A stretch of DNA of 64,000 nucleotides, taken from Galeopsis tetrahit. Lineage: Eukaryota; Streptophyta; Magnoliopsida; Lamiales; Lamiaceae. Location: assembly GCA_963675135.1 (NCBI GenBank), contig OY776121.1, forward strand, positions 78,204,875-78,268,874, read 5' to 3'. A program made the position numbers and the translations under genes. The notes below the pieces were generated by a model. That model made no database searches, was not told the DNA's origin, and saw only the letters and a program-made list of their open reading frames with translations. Of this stretch, positions 23,901 to 36,735 are shown one piece after another; within the stretch, counting starts at the first letter, position 1, and each line of letters begins with the position of its first letter.

Positions 23901-25710
23901 AACCGCCGGTTTTCCGGTTTTTTTTTTTTTTTTAATACACAATTCTTCTATTTTTTATGTATAAATTTAAGTTATATAATTTTTATTAAATTCTAGTAAT
24001 GTAGTTTCTAAAAAACGAGTTGAAACGAACAAAAAACGAGCGAAAACGGAGTGAAAACGAGCAAAAAACGGAGAGAGAAAGAAAAAAAAAAAAAAAAAAA
24101 AAACCGTCTAACCGCCGGTTTTTAACCGAACCGGCGGTTAGAAAACCGTAACCGTAACCGGCGGTTTGCCGGTTCGGTTTCGGTTACGAATTTTGCAAAA
24201 CCGAAACCGCCGGTTTTTAACCGTAACCGGCGGTTTCGGCCGGTTGGACATGTCTACTTAGAACTATCTTATCAGACTCAAAGAATAGTCTAAATTGATT
24301 GCTAACTAGAAGAGACCCCGAAATCAAATTCTTTCGGATGTCTGGGACATGCAGCACGTTCTTCAAGGTTAGCTCTTTTCTAGATGTCAGCTTTAGCACT
24401 ACTGACCCAATTCCAGCCACTTCAGATGAGGTTTGATTTCCCATGAAAAGCTTTCTCCATCAGAAGGAGAATAGTTTGAGAATGCAGATCTCTCTGAGCA
24501 GACGTGGCAGGTGGCACCAGTGTCCACAAACCACTCTTTCTTATTGTCCACCATGTTGACCTCCGTCACCACTGCGGACATGTCCAAATCAGTAAGGTTC
24601 ACAAAATCTTGTGCTTTCTGCTTGCCTTTTCCTTTGTCTTCACGACGGGGTTGACGACACTCACTGGATCTGTGGTTTGGTTTCCCACAATTATAGCAAT
24701 TTCTAGTGAACTTCTGCTTTGTGGCAGGACCCTTGCCTTTCACACCCTTCGTTGTGTTGGCAGCAGACTCATTGGGACATTTTCTTTTCTTTGATGGACC
24801 TTCTTGTTCCATCAAGTTAGCCTTGGATTCAATCCGGAGGGCAGGTCCCTTGCCTTCTCTTTTTCGATTGTCCTCCTCAATCCTGAGACAGATAATCAGA
24901 TCCTCCAAGCTCATAAGCTTTCGTTTGTGCTTTAGATATGACTTGAAATCCTTCCATGATGAAGACAGTTTCTCAACCACAGTTGCTACTTGAAATGCAT
25001 CAGGTAACACCATATGTTTAGCAGCTATCTTATGGAAAATAATCTGCAGTTTCTGGACTTGATCCACTACAGATTTGTTATCCTCCATCTTAAAATCGTA
25101 CAGTTGTGCAACGACGAATTTCTTTAGTCCAGCACCTTCAGTTCTGTACTTTTTCTCTAAGGACTCCCACAGTTCCTTTGCAGATTGTATGTCACAGTAG
25201 ACACTGTAGAGGGCATCAAAAAGTCCTCCAATTATGTGATTTCTGCACAGATAATCACCACTAGACCACTGATCATAATAGATCCTTTCCTGTTGGCTAG
25301 CACTTGCCTCAGGCTGTGTAGGTTTAGTTTCGGTCAAAAACCTATCCATTCCAAGCATGGTTAGGTAAAAACGCATCTTACTTTGCCATCTTTTGAATTC
25401 AGTCCCTGAGAATTTCTCAGGTTTTTCTCCTTGTACGACCATTGGCCTCGGCCCAGGTGCGGAGAAAGTAAACATCTGATCCCTCATGGGATTGTTGAAA
25501 GGAGAAAAAGGTGCAAACGGATCGCTTCTGTTCCTAACCCTTTCAGCATGGTCATTCTATTTTCCTATATCAGAATTGTGTGAAACTGATCGATCAGGAG
25601 ACGTTTCCTTATTGGCATCGTTGCTAATATTCTTAGTACCATGCACGACCTCAGTATTAGTGGGGTCAATATTCATGTTATCATTCGTCTTCGACATTGC
25701 AGTAAATTTA
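20970..25710 (-). pseudogene. Copia-1 gag-pol, degraded
   Basis: The polyprotein order is Gag, CCHC zinc knuckle (CYNCGKPNHRSSEC), aspartic protease (DTGAT), GAG-pre-integrase, integrase, reverse transcriptase (YVDDML) and RNase H (SMTVHCDSQASIG). Breaks visible: an in-frame TAG at 25557-25559, a frameshift near 24430 just after the protease, a 534-bp hAT insertion at 23723, and a frameshift near 23235 in the integrase. The last 753 codons are open. Copia-2 has the same protein almost uninterrupted. It cannot transpose on its own. Confidence 0.9.
23723..24256. mobile_element. hAT MITE in copia-1 pol
   Basis: TAGACATG...CATGTCTA inverted ends with a perfect 8-bp TSD CTTAGAAC (23715-23722, 24257-24264), diagnostic of hAT. 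The interior is dominated by AACCGCCGGTTT/AACCGGCGGTT repeats in both orientations around an AT-rich core with poly-T and poly-A tracts (23920-24105). Non-coding. Confidence 0.85.
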
Positions 25711-25776
25711 ATTAAGTCCGAAATAATTTTAATTAATTAGGTTTGAAATTAAACTGTTAATATTCTGTTCTGCGAT

Positions 25777-26787
25777 TGTTGGAAACTATACGCCTGATAG
25801 GGTATACTGCAATATCGAAAGAGTCAGATAACAAACAAGTCGAGTCAAGGGAAAACCCTTTTCCCGCAGAACAGAATACGCCCAGGTAGTGCTCGACTGG
25901 TATGGCGTTCCGTTCCCAAAGGTAAAACGACTTCTACTTCTTACACAGTAGCACCACTGTATAAGAAGCCTCGGCGAACGTACTTAGTACGAACTGAACA
26001 CTCTCGGATATAAATCTGGCACAAGAAAGAACAGGGGAAGGCTTTCGGGAGCTCAACCCACTGCAAAGGGACGAGAGGAGAGTAGAGAGAGAGAGGGGCG
26101 AATTTCAGCGTAAGGTATTATGAGGGCAACGAGAGGAGAGTAGAGAGAGAGAGGGGCGAATTTCAGCGTAAGGTATTATGAGGGCATAGACTGATATTTA
26201 TATGCAGAAGAAACCCTAGGAGGTTGTTGAGATAATCGTGGGAAGATATCGCGTACGTGGATAAGTCTTGAAGACTGAATCTTGAAGACCAAGTTTGAGA
26301 CTTCCAGATAATTCTGGAACATTCTTGAAGTATTTCGAATGGGCCGAACCAATTCCTGAGTTGGGCTTTCGGAGTTTTTGGTTCTGCAAAAAGATAGGCG
26401 GGCCCCAAAGACCACCAAAGACCAATTGCCAAATCCGAAGGCGAGCCGGCCGGGCGGGCGCGCGCACACGCGTGTGGCTCTTAGAGGAGTGTACCTCTTA
26501 TACATAGTTGAACTTCAATGCCTTTAAACCTCATAAATGTTTTGTAGGCTTTCTATGTGGGACAAATTCCCACATCCCTCAAACTTCAAGTTGAAACTCT
26601 CAACTTCAACAATTAATTTCTCACTCACCTTAACTCGGTTTTGAGATATTAAATATACCACGTTCATCTACTCCGCGAGTAGATCGACTATGTCACGTTC
26701 AATTATTTTATAATTAACGTTTTAGTTCATCTAATTAATTAATTAGATAAGGGTGTCAAAACCCAATTAATCTCATTAATTCCAACA
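25777..26787 (-). mobile_element. Copia-1 5' LTR
   Basis: 1011 bp with TG...CA ends. It is longer than the other LTR mainly because of a direct duplication of about 65 bp (GGGGCGAATTTCAGCGTAAG appears twice, 26096 and 26154). Minus-strand TATA-like TATAAATATCAG lies near 26200. It is followed on the right not by host DNA but by a second internal fragment. Confidence 0.85.
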
Positions 26788-27322
26788 ATCCCCCACATGA
26801 GTGAAAATCGTGTCTATACAACATCAGACTCAGTGTTCAGTTCGATTGAGATCTTCGTGCGTCCGGAAAATTGGTTTTTGGCTTTGAACTTTCCGTAGCC
26901 AAACACTATCGGGTACACCAGCGGCTTAGTGGACGCAGTGCCTTGAACTACTCCTCCATAGTGTATGCCTAATCAACAATGTCAGCACACTTCAATCTCG
27001 TCTTCGTAACGTTCTCACGTTTTTGTCCGTTTTGGCCATGGACGTTCTTTGTGTTCATAAATGTTTGGTCGAAGCGGCCCTCACTTCTCATTTATATAGG
27101 TAACCTCCTTTCGAGTATCCCGTTATATTCTAGGAATTATTAAGAGTCGAAGACTCAACCTTTACCACATCTTACGGGTTGTTAACACTTGAGATAGTGC
27201 TGTCAGGAATAGTCGTGTTTTTCAAGTGTTGTATCACTAACTTCCACAGTTCCGTTTTCCCATTGAACCAAGTTCTTGGGATCTCCAGTCATCATGGTTG
27301 GGTTTCCAGTGCTTTAGTTTTG
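26788..27322 (-). mobile_element. Truncated second copia internal fragment
   Basis: About 535 bp equal to 20466-20999: the 3' untranslated stretch and the last codons of pol. It ends abruptly at CCAGTGCTTTAGTTTT, where host copy 2 begins. Thus the order is LTR, internal, LTR, partial internal, as left by recombination between two elements. Confidence 0.8.
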
Positions 27323-27440
27323 TAAACATCATAACATATACACAATTGATTAAAAGCGCATAATTTTAAAACACTATCAACTTTCAATTTCATTGTAAAA
27401 CTCAGGTTTAAACTATTAATTCGGTTTGCAATTTGCAAAC

Positions 27441-28214
27441 GGCCACAGATAAATGCCCCCCAATTATTATGTCTTCACCCCTAGGATGTCTTCACCCGTC
27501 ACACATGAGTTCACCCACCACTTATTTTCCAAAATTACCCTCCTTACTCATAAATCCTATTTTCCCTTCCACTTCACCCTTTTTTTGGATTTCTCTTCAC
27601 CATGGTTCGATTCCGCACTCACTACACACTACTCATTATTCAATATATGTGTAATGTATTTTGTTTCCGAGTTTTTTTTTTTACAAAAATCGTATTTTGC
27701 AAAAACTCAGCACTGGTTCGACGAGTTTTATAAGATTTTTCGAAAAAAAGTTCCACGTTATGAATCAAAACTCTGCTAACTTTTCCACGTTTTGATTCAA
27801 AACTCGGCGACCGAGTTTTGATTCATAACGTGGAAAATTTGGCCGAGTTTTGAATCAAAACGTGGAAAAGTAAACCAAGTTTTGATTCATAACGTGGAAC
27901 TTTTTTCCGAAAAATCTCACAAAACTCGGCGAACAAGTGCTGAATTTTAGCAAAACGCGATTTTTGTGAAAAAAACTCGAAAATGAAATACACTACACAT
28001 ATATTCGTTACAACTACACAATCATGCAACAAAACAGTTAAATAAGATAATAATAACATGTTTTGGGTGGGGAAGAAATGCAAAAAAATATTTTATTTTA
28101 TGGGTGGGGTGAACTCAACACATAGGGGTAATATAGTCTTTTTACCTATTAGTTCAAAATATAAATGGGGGTGGGGTGAACACATAATATATGGGGAGTT
28201 ATTTATTCGTGGCC
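27441..28214. mobile_element. Family C MULE-like element C1
   Basis: TIRs of about 40 bp (GGCCACAGATAAATGCCCCC; the complement of the other end reads GGCCACGAATAAATAACTCC) and a perfect 9-bp TSD TTTGCAAAC. Host copy 1 at 10395 has the uninterrupted site. The centre (27670-27985) is a large imperfect hairpin made of GAGTTTTGATTCATAACGTG motifs in both orientations. No gene. Confidence 0.85.
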
Positions 28215-28311
28215 TTTGCAAACACACACTCATTTTCTAATGGGCTTTTTTCTAATGGGCCTCTATTAAACACATGGGATTGTAGTTATCGGGGCTTGAG
28301 CTTTTCTAATA

Positions 28312-29286
28312 GGGCGCGGCTAAAGGCACTCAAGAATCCTATGAGTACACTCACATAAACTTTTTTTTATCACTAGGGGTATGCGAAATGTCTTTTGTAC
28401 CCCTCCTGCACATTTAAAAAAAAAAGGACGGATGAGTACACCCAACCATTTCATTTCACACACGATTCATCATTTCACACCCGATTCATTCGAACACGAT
28501 TCATCATTTCACACCCGATCACCAAAACAACAAAAATCCTATAGGAAGGCACACGACAGAGGTATGTTCGAAAATTTTACAATAAAAAAAATCCTAAAAA
28601 TCCAAAATTTCAACAATAAAAATAAAATCTTAGCATGTTCGAAAATTTTACACAAACAAACTCAATATGTTCGAAATAAATTCCAAAACAACTTAAATTT
28701 GTCCAAAAAAAAAATCGAACAAAATGTTCGAAATTTTTTCCAAAACAATCCCAGATTGTTCGAAATTTTTTCCAAAACAAACATAGATTGTTCGAAAAAA
28801 ATTCCAAAACAACTTAAATTTGTCCCAAAAAAAAGATCGAACAAAATGTTCGAAATATTTCCCAAAACAAACCTAGATTGTTCGAAAAAATTTACAATAC
28901 AAACTCAATATGTTCGAAAATAAATCACGAACTTCTAAAAACCCTAATTTTTTTAAAACCCTAAATTTCCTAAAAATTTCAAAAATCCTACCTGGAACGG
29001 GCGGCGGTGGTGGAGGAGGGAGGAGGGGTGCGAGCGGCCGCGTCTCTAGGAGGAGGGCGACGACGGCCGCGTCTTTGGGAGGAGGGCGACGGCGGCCGCG
29101 GCGGACGAGGGAGGAGAAGAAGGGATGGTCGCGCGAGTTGGGTGGAGAGTGCGAAATAGGGTGGGTGTACCAAATAAGTTATGAATTAGAGTTTTAATGG
29201 AACAAGGATATTTTTAAGTTTTACAGATGGGTGTCCTCATCGCGTGGGTGTACTCATAGAAAATCCGGGTGCCTTTAGCCGCGCCC
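28312..29286. mobile_element. Family B MULE-like element B2
   Basis: TIR GGGCGCGGCTAAAGGCAC at both ends and a perfect 9-bp TSD TTTCTAATA (28303-28311, 29287-29295). Host copy 1 at about 14535 is the uninterrupted site. The inside has repeated GTTCGAAA motifs (28560-28925), then a GC-rich block (28990-29130, GGCGGCGG). Same layout as B1. Confidence 0.9.
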
Positions 29287-29644
29287 TTTCTAATAAACAA
29301 ATTTAATCTCATTAAATTTCAATAGGCCGACCCACAATTTTCATTAAAGACGACAACTTTTTATTAATATTTAGAATTTTTAAAGACGTCTTTTTCATTA
29401 ATAAAATTTTCCAAATTTTTATTAATTTGATGGTGTTAAATTTCTTAATCCTCGTTTTGAGAGCCTGTCTAACAAAAAAAATAAAAATTAATCGGTAAAT
29501 ATAAGCTCTTATTGCTTGTATTTTTTGGTTATATGTTATAACCAATAAGAGACGTGCTGTAAAACATAAAAGAGTACAGTGTCCATCACAATGCATACAT
29601 CAAACATGTCAATTTTCAAAAAAACTGGTAGGATTTCTTCTCCA

Positions 29645-30406
29645 TGTTGGAATTAATGGGAATTAATTGGGTTTTGACACCCTGATCTAATTTAATTAAT
29701 TAGACGGACTAAACGTTAATTAAGAAATAATTGAACGTGACATGGTCGTTCTACTCGCGGAGTAGATGAACGTGGTATATTTAATATCTCAAAACCGAGT
29801 TAAGGTGAGTGAGAAATTAATTGTTGAAGTTGAAGAGGTTCAACTTGGAAAGTTTGAGAAAGTGGGAATTTGTCCCACATAGGAAACCTACAAAACATTT
29901 ATGATGTATAAAGGTATTGAAGTAACTTGGTAGTTCAACTATCTAAAAGAGGGACACTCCTCTAAGAGCCACACACGCGCTCGGCCGTCTCGGCTTCGGC
30001 AATTGGTCTTTGGTGGTCTTTGGGGCCCTCCTAGGGGTTCTTGTGCCTATAAATACAGACTCTTCCCTCATTCCTTTTTTACGCTGAAATTCGCCCGCAG
30101 TGTATTGAGCTACCGAAAGCCTTACACTGTTCTTTCTTGTGCCGGATTTATTTCCGAGAGTGTTCAGTTCGTACTACGTACGTTCGCCGATACTTCTTAT
30201 ACAGTGGTGCTACTGTGTATTAAGTGAAAGAAGTGAAAGTCGTTTTACCTTTGGGAACGGAACGCCGTAACAGTCGAGCACTATCCTGGACGTATTCTGT
30301 TCTGCGGGAAAAGGGTTTCCCTTGACTCGACTTATCCGTGGAATTTACTTGTTATTCTGATAATTTTTGATATTGCAGTTTACACGGCGTAGACCAGTTT
30401 CCAACA
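29645..30406 (+). repeat. Copia-2 5' LTR (762 bp, internally deleted)
   Basis: It matches the 3' LTR but lacks about 180 bp in the middle (the stretch at about 37650-37795, and CCTCTACCTTTCTCTCTCC). The TATA-like CCTATAAATACAGAC at about 30046 remains, so a promoter could survive. Otherwise the two LTRs read nearly the same. Confidence 0.9.
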
Positions 30407-30507
30407 ATCGCAGAACAGAATATTTAATTAGTATTTTCGGACTTAATTAATTGAATTAATATTTTCGAAACTAATTAATTTAATTAAAATTTACTGCAGT
30501 ATCAAAG

Positions 30508-33500
30508 ATGAATGATAACATGGATGTCGATCCCGTTAATTCGGAAGCAGTGCGTGACACTGAAAAAATTGGCAACAATGCTAATAACGGAGCATCTCCT
30601 GATCGCTCAGAGTCGCACAGTTCCGACTTGAGATCACAAGGAAAACAAAGTGATCATGCGGAAAGAGTCAATAACAGAAGCAATCCGCATGAACCACTCC
30701 CTGCCTTCCACAATCCCGTAAGGGATCCCGTGTTTACCTTCTCCGCACCAGGGCCGAGGCCAATGGTCGTACAAGGAGAAAAGCCGGAAAAATTTTCCGG
30801 AACTGAATTCAAGCGATGGCAAAGTAAGATGCGATTTTACTTGACCATGCTTGGAATGGATATGTTTCTAACCGAAACAAAACCTACACAGCCTGAGGCA
30901 AATGCTAGCCAACAAGAAAGGATTTTCTATGATCAATGGCTAAGTGGTGATTACCTATGCAGAAATCACATTATTGGAGGACTTTCTGATGCCCTCTACA
31001 GTGTCTACTGTGACATTCAATCTGCCAAGGAACTGTGGGAATCCTTGGAGAAGAAATACAGAACTGAAGGCGCCGGATTAAAGAAATTCGTCGTTTCACA
31101 ACTGTACGATTTTAAGATGGATGACAATAAGTCTGTAGTGGATCAAGTCCAGAAACTGCAGATTATTTTCCACAAGATTGCTGCTGAGGATATGGTGTTA
31201 CCTGATGCATTTCAAGTAGCGACCGTGGTCGAGAAACTGCCTTCATCGTGGAAGGATTTCAAATCATATCTAAAGCACAAACGAAAGTTGATGAGCTTGG
31301 AGGACCTGATTATCCGTCTCAGGATTGAGGAGGACAATCGGAAGAGAGAAGGCAAGGGATCTGCCCCCCAGATTGAAGCCAAAGCTAACTTGATGGAACA
31401 AGAGGGTCCGTCAAGGAAAAGGAGACGTCCAAACGAATCTGCTGCCCCCACAACGAAGAATGTGAAGGGGAAGGGTCCAGCCACAAAGCAGAAATTCACT
31501 GGAAACTGCTACAACTGTGGGAAACCAAACCATATGTCCAGTGAGTGTCGTCAACCTCGTCGTGACGATAAGGGAAAGGGCAAACAGAAAGCACAAGATT
31601 CTGTGAACCTTACAGATTTGGACATGTCCGCAGTGGTGACGGAGGTCAACATGGTGGACAACAAGAAAGAGTGGTTTGTGGACACTGGTGCCACCTGCCA
31701 CGTCTGCTCGGAGAGATCTGCATTCACAGACTACTCTCCATCTGATGGGAGAAAATTGTTCATGGGCAATCAAGCCTTATCTGAAGTGGCTGGAATTGGG
31801 TCAGTGGTGCTTAAACTGACATCTGGAAAGGAGCTAACATTGAAGAACGTGCTGCATGTCCCAGACATCCGGAAGAATCTGATTTCGGGATCTCTTCTAG
31901 TTAGCAACAAATTTAGACTAGTCTTTGAAGCTGATAAGATAGTTCTAAGTAAGTTTGGTCAATTTCTCGGGAAGGGTTATCTCGAGAATGGTTTGTTTAA
32001 ATTAAGCACAATGGTTGTAAGCCCCAAAGGCAAACAAGTTATTAATGAAATTGCTTCCACTTCTGCTTATATAGTTGAGTGTTCCTCTTTATGGCATTCT
32101 AGATTAGGACATGTGAATCTAAAATCCTTAAAGCGATTAGTAAATCTTGATTTACTTAAAATTGACAACGTTGATACATCCAAACGATGTGAAATATGCA
32201 CAGAAGCAAAAATGACCAAACTACCGTTTAAAACTGTTGAAAGGAACACTGCTGCTCCTCTAGACTTAATTCACACGGATGTATGTGATTTGAAGTTTGT
32301 ACAAACTAGAGGAGGGAAAAAGTATTTTATTACTTTTATAGACGATTGTACAAGATTCTGCTACGTTTACCTCTTAAAGAGTAAAGACGAAGCTATTGAA
32401 GCTTTTAAACGTTACAAAACTGAGGTAGAGAATCAATTGGACACTCGAATTAAATCAATTCGTAGTGATAGAGGAGGAGAGTACGTAGCTCCGTTTGAAC
32501 AATTATGTATTGAATCAGGGATTATACATCAAACGACAGCCCCTTACTCACCTCAGTCTAATGGTGTGGCGGAAAGGAAAAACCGAACACTAAAGGAGAT
32601 GATGAACGCAATGTTAATCAGCTCTGGTCTACCTCAGAACTTGTGGGGGGAAGCTATCCTGTCGGCTAACCACATTCTGAATAAGATTCCTCATAAAATT
32701 AAGGATCAAACTCCTTATGAAGTATGGAGGAAACGAAAACCTTCATACAACTACCTCAAAGTGTGGGGGTGTTTGGCTAAGGTTGAAGTACCGCTTCCTA
32801 AACAAGTTAAAACCGGACCTAAAACCGTCGATTGTATCTTTATAGGATATGCTTCAAATAGTAGTGCCTATCGATTTCTGATTCACAAATCCGAAGTACC
32901 GGATATGACAGAAGGCACTACAATTGAGTCAAGGAACGCAGTATTCTTTGAAAACATTTTTCCTCTTAAGGAAAGAGAGGAAGACTGTTCGAGTAAAAGA
33001 ACTCTCGAAGCAACGGACGGCACTGTTAGTCCTTCCACTCAAGAGAGTGAAGAACCGAGACGCAGTAAGAGAGCTAGAATTGATAAAGACTTTGGTTCAG
33101 ACTTCATTACTTATGTTTTGGAGGAAGAAGAACCTAAAACTATCAAGGAAGCAATGGCAAGACCAGATGCACACCTCTGGAAAGAAGCCATAAAAAGTGA
33201 ATACGAGTCTATTCTCTTAAACCACACGTGGGAGTTGGTTGACCTCCCTAAAGGTTGTAAGCCCTTAGGATGCAAGTGGATCCTTAGAAGAAAGTACAAA
33301 GCAGATGGATCTGTTGATAAGTACAAAGCTCGTCTAGTTGCAAAGGGTTTTAAACAAAAGGAAGGGTATGATTTCTTCGATACATACTCACCAGTGACAA
33401 GGATCACCTCCATTCGGGTGTTGGTCGCTATTGCTGCATTGCACAATCTCGAAATACACCAAATGGACGTTAAGACGGCATTTCTTAATGGTGAGATGGA

Positions 33501-36500
33501 TGCTGAAATATACATGGATCAACCTGAAGGATATGTTGCTCCTGGGAACGAGAAAAAGGTGTGCAAACTCGTTCGATCACTGTATGGACTTAAGCAAGCT
33601 CCTAAACAGTGGCACTTGAAATTTGACAATACGATGTTGTCAAATGGGTTTCGAATTAACGAATGTGATAAGTGTGTATACGTGAAGGACACACCAAATG
33701 GATATGTTATTGTGTGCTTATATGTCGATGACATGTTAATCATGAGTAACAATCACGATATGGGATTATATTTTTTTTAGTCCATTAAGTTGTCACGATT
33801 TTGAATTTAGTCCATCAGGTTACCACTTTTTGAATTTAGTCCACTAAGTTTCGATTTATTTTGATTTTGGTCCATTAACCTGCTATAGCAGGTTTAACAG
33901 GTCATTTTTTAAAACACACCCCATAAAATGTTATACACACCCCAAATGTTAAACACACCACACTAAAATTTAAAAATCATTTTTTATTACTATACACACC
34001 CCAATTCTTTCATATTTAATAAATTGCCAAAAATAATTAAATTAAAAAAAATAAGAATTCAAATTAATATAAAAAATATAAATAAAACCTATAAAAAATT
34101 GCCTAAATCTTCAAAAATTAAATAAAGCTAAAAAAAATTAATTAATTTAATTAGTTTTGAAGATTTAGTTGATTTTCTACCTCTTTTAAAAAAAAAATTA
34201 GCCATATTTTTTTACGTTTATAAAACATTAATAAAGTAATGGAGTTTTAAATTTATTTTATTTTATTTTCCTATTAAATATTTCTTTTATATTATATGAA
34301 CCTAATAACCCCATAAAAATTATATACACTCCAAATGTTAAACACAAAAATTCAAAAATCAAATATAGTTAAATAAAATCAAAAACATATTTAATAAATT
34401 GACAAAAATAATTTAATTAAAAAAAAGTAAGAATTCAAATTAACATGAAAAATATAAATAAAACCTATAAAAAATACATAAATCTTCAAAATTTTAATAC
34501 AGCTAAAAAATTAATTAATTTAATTAGTTTTAAAATTTTAGTTGATTTTTTTAATACTTTTAAAGATTTTTATTTTTATTTAATAATTTTTTCAAGTTGA
34601 TTTTTTAAAATTTATTAAAAATATTCAAAAATAGTAAAAAATTAATTTAATTAATTAATTTTTTTTATCTTTGTTTAATTTTTGAAGATTTTGGTGTTTT
34701 TGTATTGATTTTATTTAGAGTTTTTATATTAATTTGAATTCTTATTTTTTTAATTTAATTTTTTATAGTAATAATTAAATTAATTTTAAATATTTCATAT
34801 TTTTTATTACAATACACACCCCAATTCATTTCGATTTAATAAATTGCTAAAAAATAATTAAATTAAAAAAGTAAAAATTCAAATTAATATAAAAAATCTA
34901 AATAAAACCTATAAAAAATAACCAAAATCTTCAAAAATTAAAAAAAGCTAAAATATTTATTAATTTTGAAGATTTAGTTGATTTTTTATTATTTTTGAAG
35001 ATTTTTAATAAATTTTAAAAAAATTACCTTGAAAAAATTATTAAATTTAATAAAAATAAAAATTTTAAAAGTATTAAAAAATTAACTAAATTAACTAAAT
35101 TAAAATAAAATATCTTTATTAAAATTTTGAAGATTTAGGTATTTTTTATAGGTTTTATTTATATTTTTCATGTTAATTTAAATTCTTACTTTTTTAATTA
35201 AATTATTTTTGACAATTTATTAAATATGTTTATGATTTTATTTAACTATATTTGATTTTTGAATTTTTGTGTTTAACATTTGGAGTGTATATAATATTTA
35301 TGGGGTGCTATTTACGTTATAAATTCTATAAAAAAAACTTCAAAAATAAGGCTAAATAAAATTTAAAAATAGTTGAAAATCAACTAAATTTTCAAAACTA
35401 ATTAAATTAATTAATTTTTTTAGCTTTGTTTAATTTTTGAATATTTAGGCGATTTTTTATAGATTTTATTTATATTTTTTATATTAATTTGAATTCTTAT
35501 TTTTTTAATTTAATTATTTTTGTCAATTTATTAAATAGGAAAGAATTGGGGTGTGTATAGTAATAAATTTTTTTTTTTTAAATTTTAGTGTGGTGTTTTT
35601 ACATTTGGGGTGTGTATAACATTTTATGGGGTGTGTTTTAAAAAATGACCTGTTAAACCTGCTATAGCAGGTAACTGGACCAAAATCAAAATAAATCGAA
35701 ACTTAATGGACTAAATTCAAAAAGTGGTAATCTGATGGACTAAATTCAAAATCGTGGTAACTTAATGGACTAAAAAAAATATAATCCCATCACGATATCA
35801 TAGTTAATACGAAGAACATGTTAAGTAGAAACTTCGACATGAAAGACATGGGATTAGCAGATGTGATTCTTGGAATCAAGATAGAGAAAACGTCCAATGG
35901 AATTTCCTTGACACAATCTCACTATGTGGAGAAGGTACTAAAGCAATTTAAGGCCTTTGACGATCCACCTGCTAAGACACCTTTGGAACTCAATGTTCAC
36001 TTGAAAAAGAACAGAGGAGAAACAGTGGCTCAATTAGAATACGCAAGGATCATTGGAAGTGTGATGTACATCACGAACTGTACACGCCCTGATCTTGCCT
36101 GTTCGGTAAACAAGTTGAGTCAATACACGAACAATCCAAGTCATGAGCACTGGAAAGCGTTGAAAAGGGTATTAAGATACTTGAAGTACACCATTGATTA
36201 TGGGCTTCACTACACAAGACATCCAGCTGTAGTCGAAGGATACAGTGATGCAAATTGGATATCAGACACCAAAGACTCGTTGTCCACTAGTGGATATGTA
36301 TTCACTATTGGAGGAGCAGCAGTGTCGTGGAGGTCCAAGAAACAAACATGTATTGCTCGTTCCACCATGGAATCAGAATTTATAGCGTTAGACCTAGCCG
36401 CTGCAGAGGCTGAATGGTTGCGTAATTTTCTGGAAGACATTCCTTGTTGGAGAAAGCCTGTACCTGCGGTGACGGTACACAGTGACAGTCAAGCTGCCAT

Positions 36501-36735
36501 TGGGAGAGCTACGAATGTCATGTACAACGGAAAGTCGAGACACATACGTCGTCGACACAACTCCGTTAGAGAATTGATCTCCACTGGAGTAATGTCCATT
36601 GATTATGTCAATACGAAGGACAATATAGCGGATCCGCTCACGAAGAGCATAAACCGAGATCAATTGAACAAGCTGGTAGAAGGAATGGGTCTAAAACCCA
36701 CAATAAAAACCAAAGCAGTGGTAACCCAACCATGA
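30508..36735 (+). pseudogene. Copia-2 gag-pol polyprotein, split by an insertion
   Basis: One frame encodes Gag, protease, integrase and reverse transcriptase in copia order up to residue about 1084. Landmarks: zinc knuckle CYNCGKPNHMSSEC (334-347), protease DTGA (392), HHCC-type zinc site WHSRLGH (about 530), integrase SIRSDRGGEY (about 654), reverse transcriptase YVDDML (1072). Just after YVDDML the 2029-bp MULE-type element at 33761 interrupts it. The frame resumes at 35798 and runs through the thumb and RNase H (EGYSDANW, DSQAAIGRA) to a TGA at 36733. No other stop or frameshift is seen, so the insertion is the only visible lesion. The downstream ORF starting at 35818 is not an independent gene. 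Confidence 0.92.
33761..35789. mobile_element. MULE-type element with long TIRs (family F) in copia-2 pol
   Basis: 2029 bp with inverted terminal repeats of at least 200 bp (TGGGATTATATTTTTTTTAG and its complement at the other end) and TSD TCACGATA (8 bp, or 9 with the adjacent A). Within the TIRs are repeated TTAGTCCA..AAGTT segments, CCTGCTATAGCAGGTTTAAC, and ACACACCCCA. The middle is 80% AT with inverted-repeat blocks such as ATTTAATTAATTTTT and no coding frame. A non-autonomous Mutator element is the best fit. Confidence 0.8.

Larger units (their letters stand above)
20466..25776 (-). mobile_element. Copia-1 internal region
   Basis: Internal part of a Ty1/copia element, about 86 kDa of pol still open on the 3' side. 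Between the pol stop and the 3' LTR is a 504-nt untranslated stretch, the same length as in copia-2, ending in a purine-rich tract (TGTGGGGGAT on the minus strand) that primes plus-strand synthesis. It is interrupted by a hAT MITE. Confidence 0.9.

Noticed and set aside
33431..33619. Separate small genes within copia-2 pol
   Set aside because: They are alternative-frame readings of the polymerase gene.
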